A stretch of 64,000 nt of DNA. Source: Eggerthella sinensis (lineage in GTDB: Bacteria > Actinomycetota > Coriobacteriia > Coriobacteriales > Eggerthellaceae). Both the position numbers and the translations under genes were made by a program. The stretch covers positions 1 through 64,000 of the forward strand of contig NZ_PPTT01000011.1 in the NCBI RefSeq assembly GCF_003339815.1, read 5' to 3'. The notes beneath the pieces are model-generated. The model saw only the letters and a program-made list of their open reading frames with translations. It had not been told where the DNA came from and ran no database searches. Shown in pieces: positions 61,741-64,000 of the stretch. How positions within the stretch are numbered: the first letter of the stretch is position 1; every line of letters starts with the position of its first letter.

Positions 61741-62567
61741 TCGAGTTCAAGGACGTGCACGTCTCTTACGACGCGGCCCTGCCCGTCTTGAAGGGCGTGA
61801 GCTTCACCGTGGCCGACGGCGAGTTCGTGGCGTTCGTCGGTACGAACGGAGCCGGCAAGTCGACCACGATGCGCCTGGTGAACGGCTTGTTGAAGCCCGA
61901 TACGGGCCAGGTGCTCATCGACGGCGTTCCCACGACCGAGCTGCGTACGAGCGAGCTCGCCCGTCGGGTGGGCTTCCTGTTCCAGAATCCCGACAGCCAG
62001 ATTTGCTGCAACACCGTGCGCGACGAGCTGCTGTTCGGCTTCAAGGCGCTCGGCTCGCTCGACGCCGGCGCCGAGGCGCGCGTGGACGCTCTCATCGAGG
62101 AGTTCGGCTTCGATCCCGAGGACGATCCGTTCCTGCTGAACCGCGGCGCGCGGCAGCTGCTGGCGCTCGCGTCCATCGTGGTGCTCGCGCCGCCGGTGAT
62201 CGTGCTCGACGAGCCCACGACGGGGTTGGACTACCGCGAGTGCGTCAAGGTGATGGACATCATTCGCCGCATCCACGAGGGCGGCACGACGGTCATCATG
62301 GTGTGCCACGACATGGAGGTGGTGGCCGACTACGCCGCGCGCTGCATCGTGATGAGCGACGGGCAGGTGGTGGACGACGGGCCCGTGTTCGACGTGCTGC
62401 GCCGCCGCGACACGCTCGAGCGCGCGTCGCTCATTCCGCCGCAGATCGTGGCGGTGTCGCTCGAGCTGACGCGCACGCTGCCCGGCCTGGCCGACACCGC
62501 CGTGGGCCGCGCGAACACCGTGGAGGAGATGGCCGCCGCCATCATGGACGAGGGAGGACGGCGATGA
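61737..62567 (+). CDS. ECF transporter ATPase, second subunit, with degenerate signature motif
   Basis: A 276-residue ATPase with Walker A GTNGAGKST, Q-loop FLFQNPDSQI, Walker B PVIVLDEPTTGLD and H-loop VMVCHDMEV. The signature is LNRGARQLLALA instead of LSGGQ-RxxLA, so the site it completes with the partner Walker A may be weak or non-hydrolytic. It overlaps both neighbours by 4 nt. Confidence 0.9.
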   Translation: MIEFKDVHVSYDAALPVLKGVSFTVADGEFVAFVGTNGAGKSTTMRLVNGLLKPDTGQVLIDGVPTTELRTSELARRVGFLFQNPDSQICCNTVRDELLFGFKALGSLDAGAEARVDALIEEFGFDPEDDPFLLNRGARQLLALASIVVLAPPVIVLDEPTTGLDYRECVKVMDIIRRIHEGGTTVIMVCHDMEVVADYAARCIVMSDGQVVDDGPVFDVLRRRDTLERASLIPPQIVAVSLELTRTLPGLADTAVGRANTVEEMAAAIMDEGGRR

Positions 62568-63334
62568 ACGCGTTTTTGGAGTACGTGCCCGGGACGAGCC
62601 TGCTGCACCGCATGAACCCCGTGGCGAAGCTGGCCTGCGCCGTGGCGTTCGCGCTCGCGTGCTTCTGTACGAGCAACCTCGTGCTGTTGGCCGCGTTGCT
62701 GCTGGTCGGGTTCGCGTTGGCTGCCTCGTGCGGCATGGTGCGCCCGACCATCGGGCTTGCCAAGGCCGTGTTCGCCTTCTCGCTCATCCTGGCCGTCGTG
62801 CAGGTGCTCACCACCCCGACGGGCGCGGTGCTCGTCGAGCTGCCGTGGGGTTACATCGGCACGGGGAGCCTGCTCGCGGCGCTCACCACCATCGTGCGCC
62901 TCGTGGCCGCTGCCATCCCGCTGTTCCTCGTGTTCTACGTGACGAAGATGAACGACATCACGAACGCCGTGGTGAAGGTGCTGCACGTGCCGTACAAGTA
63001 CGCCTTCACGTTCACGTCCACCATCCATTTCATCCCCGTGTTCATGAACGACATGCAGGGCATCATGGAAGCGCAGACCGCGCGCGGCGTGGAGTTCGAC
63101 GCGGGCGGCATCGTGAAGAAGGCGCGCCTCATGGTGCCGCTGTGCGTGCCGCTGCTCGTGTCGTCGGTGCGCAAGACGAACAGCGCTGCCATCGCCGCCG
63201 AGGTGCGCGGGTTCAACCTGCGCACGGCATCGAGCGGCTACAAGGAGTACCCCTTCGCCGCGTTCGACGTCGTCGCCCTTGTAGCGTCCGTCGCGCTTGT
63301 GGTGCTCGCCGTGGTGCTGGGCCTGCTGGGATAG
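62564..63334 (+). CDS. ecfT: ECF transporter transmembrane subunit EcfT
   Basis: A 256-residue membrane protein with about five to six helices. The two coupling motifs of EcfT, with the A-R-G type, are AQTARGVEFD and AAEVRGFNLR, followed by the C-terminal helices. It scaffolds the ATPases and the TrpP subunit. It overlaps the ATPase gene by 4 nt and ends the operon. Confidence 0.88.
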   Translation: MNAFLEYVPGTSLLHRMNPVAKLACAVAFALACFCTSNLVLLAALLLVGFALAASCGMVRPTIGLAKAVFAFSLILAVVQVLTTPTGAVLVELPWGYIGTGSLLAALTTIVRLVAAAIPLFLVFYVTKMNDITNAVVKVLHVPYKYAFTFTSTIHFIPVFMNDMQGIMEAQTARGVEFDAGGIVKKARLMVPLCVPLLVSSVRKTNSAAIAAEVRGFNLRTASSGYKEYPFAAFDVVALVASVALVVLAVVLGLLG

Positions 63335-63400
63335 GTTCGTTCCCGCGCGTCGCCCGCGGCTGTGCGATAATGGACGGCTGAAAACAGGGCGACGGAAGGG

Positions 63401-63880
63401 ATGCGGATGCACTACGAGGCGGCGGAGCAGGGTCAGGTTGACGAGCTGTTCGACCTGGTACAGCGCACGATTCGGGACGTGTATCCGCGCTACTATCCGC
63501 AGGAAGTGGTGGACTCGTTTTGCGGGCTGCACAGCCGCGCCGCCATCGAAGCCGACGTTGCGGCAGGTCGCGAGGGGGTCGTGCTGCTCGACGGGCGCAT
63601 CGCGGGCACGGGCTGCCGCGACGGCAACCACATCACGCGCGTGTACGTGGCGCCCGAGTTTCAGGGACGCGGCGTGGGCAGCTTCATCATGCAGCACCTC
63701 GAGGACGAGATCGCGCGCGAGCACGCAACCGCCGCGCTCGACGCGTCGCTGCCCGCCGTCGGCCTCTACGAGCGCCGCGGCTACCGCACGCAGCGCCACG
63801 AGCGCTTCCCCGTGGAAAACAACGCCGTGTTAGTCTACGCCATGATGGAGAAGGACCTGCAACGCTCACACGGGTTATGA
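63401..63880 (+). CDS. GNAT-family N-acetyltransferase
   Basis: A 159-residue acetyltransferase. The acetyl-CoA site (motif A) is ITRVYVAPEFQGRGVGSFIM, and motif B is AVGLYERRGYR. The substrate is unknown. The stop codon overlaps the end of the convergent gene at the window edge by 6 nt. Confidence 0.85.
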   Translation: MRMHYEAAEQGQVDELFDLVQRTIRDVYPRYYPQEVVDSFCGLHSRAAIEADVAAGREGVVLLDGRIAGTGCRDGNHITRVYVAPEFQGRGVGSFIMQHLEDEIAREHATAALDASLPAVGLYERRGYRTQRHERFPVENNAVLVYAMMEKDLQRSHGL

Positions 63881-64000
63881 GATGTGCTTGCACACAACAT
63901 AGGAGCCGATCAGGCATGCGAGCGTCCATGCGACGAAGATGACGGCCAGGGCGACGAAGGCCGCCGAGCCCTTCAGCACGACGCCTGCCAGCACGATCAT
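63875..64000 (-). CDS. C-terminal end of a membrane protein, cut by the window edge
   Basis: The last 41 codons are visible: one hydrophobic helix (GSAAFVALAVIFVAWTLACL) and the end SYVVCKHIS. The ATG at the window edge may or may not be the start. No family can be assigned. Confidence 0.5.
   Translation of the reverse strand: MIVLAGVVLKGSAAFVALAVIFVAWTLACLIGSYVVCKHIS

Overview
The window looks like a chromosomal segment of a high-GC, anaerobic, gut-type actinobacterium of the Coriobacteriia, most likely the family Eggerthellaceae (Eggerthella or a close relative). This is inferred from three things seen together: Tat-exported FAD reductases of the fumarate-reductase family, a LuxR regulator with a large membrane domain beside one of them, and many ferredoxin and flavodoxin proteins among high-GC housekeeping genes (rpsA, uvrB, mnmA, coaE, recN). 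No rRNA, tRNA, CRISPR array or insertion sequence was recognised. Two exact consensus parS sites (43344 and 53919) suggest that the segment lies in the origin-proximal part of the chromosome.

Layout. 1-3.4 kb: a Tat flavoprotein reductase divergent from a membrane-anchored LuxR regulator. 3.5-14.4 kb: a Fur-family regulator, rpsA, a purine permease, an OatA-like acyltransferase, mnmA-coaE, a YeiH-type transporter and uvrB with a LexA-like box. 14.4-22 kb: an alpha/beta hydrolase, a TetR/DHA2 exporter pair, a DHA3 exporter divergent from an IclR regulator, and a second Tat flavoprotein with a strong promoter. 22-29.2 kb: a GH25 lysozyme lipoprotein, a GT51 transglycosylase, an Rrf2 regulator, a GntR-ABC operon, an AT-richer RelB-like/PIN toxin-antitoxin pair and an EFR1-type ferredoxin. 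29.2-35 kb: an ArsC/Spx-like protein, dtd with a clipped tautomerase, a flavodoxin, a TfoX-C protein, a DUF368 membrane protein and a pyruvoyl histidine decarboxylase with its antiporter.

35-41 kb holds a giant surface protein whose signal-peptide exon is separated from the rest by a C9 tract that puts it out of frame, a probable phase-variation switch. 41-48.5 kb: TetR plus a NapH-like ferredoxin, a TipA-type MerR regulator, a MoxR/VWA operon and an intracellular leucine-rich-repeat protein. 48.5-48.9 kb, otherwise empty, encodes a 41-residue hydrophobic peptide overlapped by a convergent small RNA, a type I toxin-antitoxin-like locus. 49-59.6 kb: three more exporters (DHA3; DHA2 with PadR; DHA2 fused to CBS domains with TetR), recN, and a GGTF-repeat surface protein. 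59.6-63.3 kb: a complete tryptophan ECF transporter (TrpP-EcfA-EcfA-EcfT) behind a T-box leader with a UGG specifier. The window ends in a GNAT acetyltransferase and the tail of an unidentified membrane protein.

How the parts work together. Five MFS exporters, four of them next to a dedicated regulator, and two Tat reductases suggest a lifestyle of sensing, reducing and expelling small molecules. Most local regulators have a clear palindrome at their own promoter. Three unrelated genes on the minus strand (hydrolase, DHA3 exporter, phase-variable adhesin) share one promoter-proximal motif, which suggests a common regulator that is not identified here.
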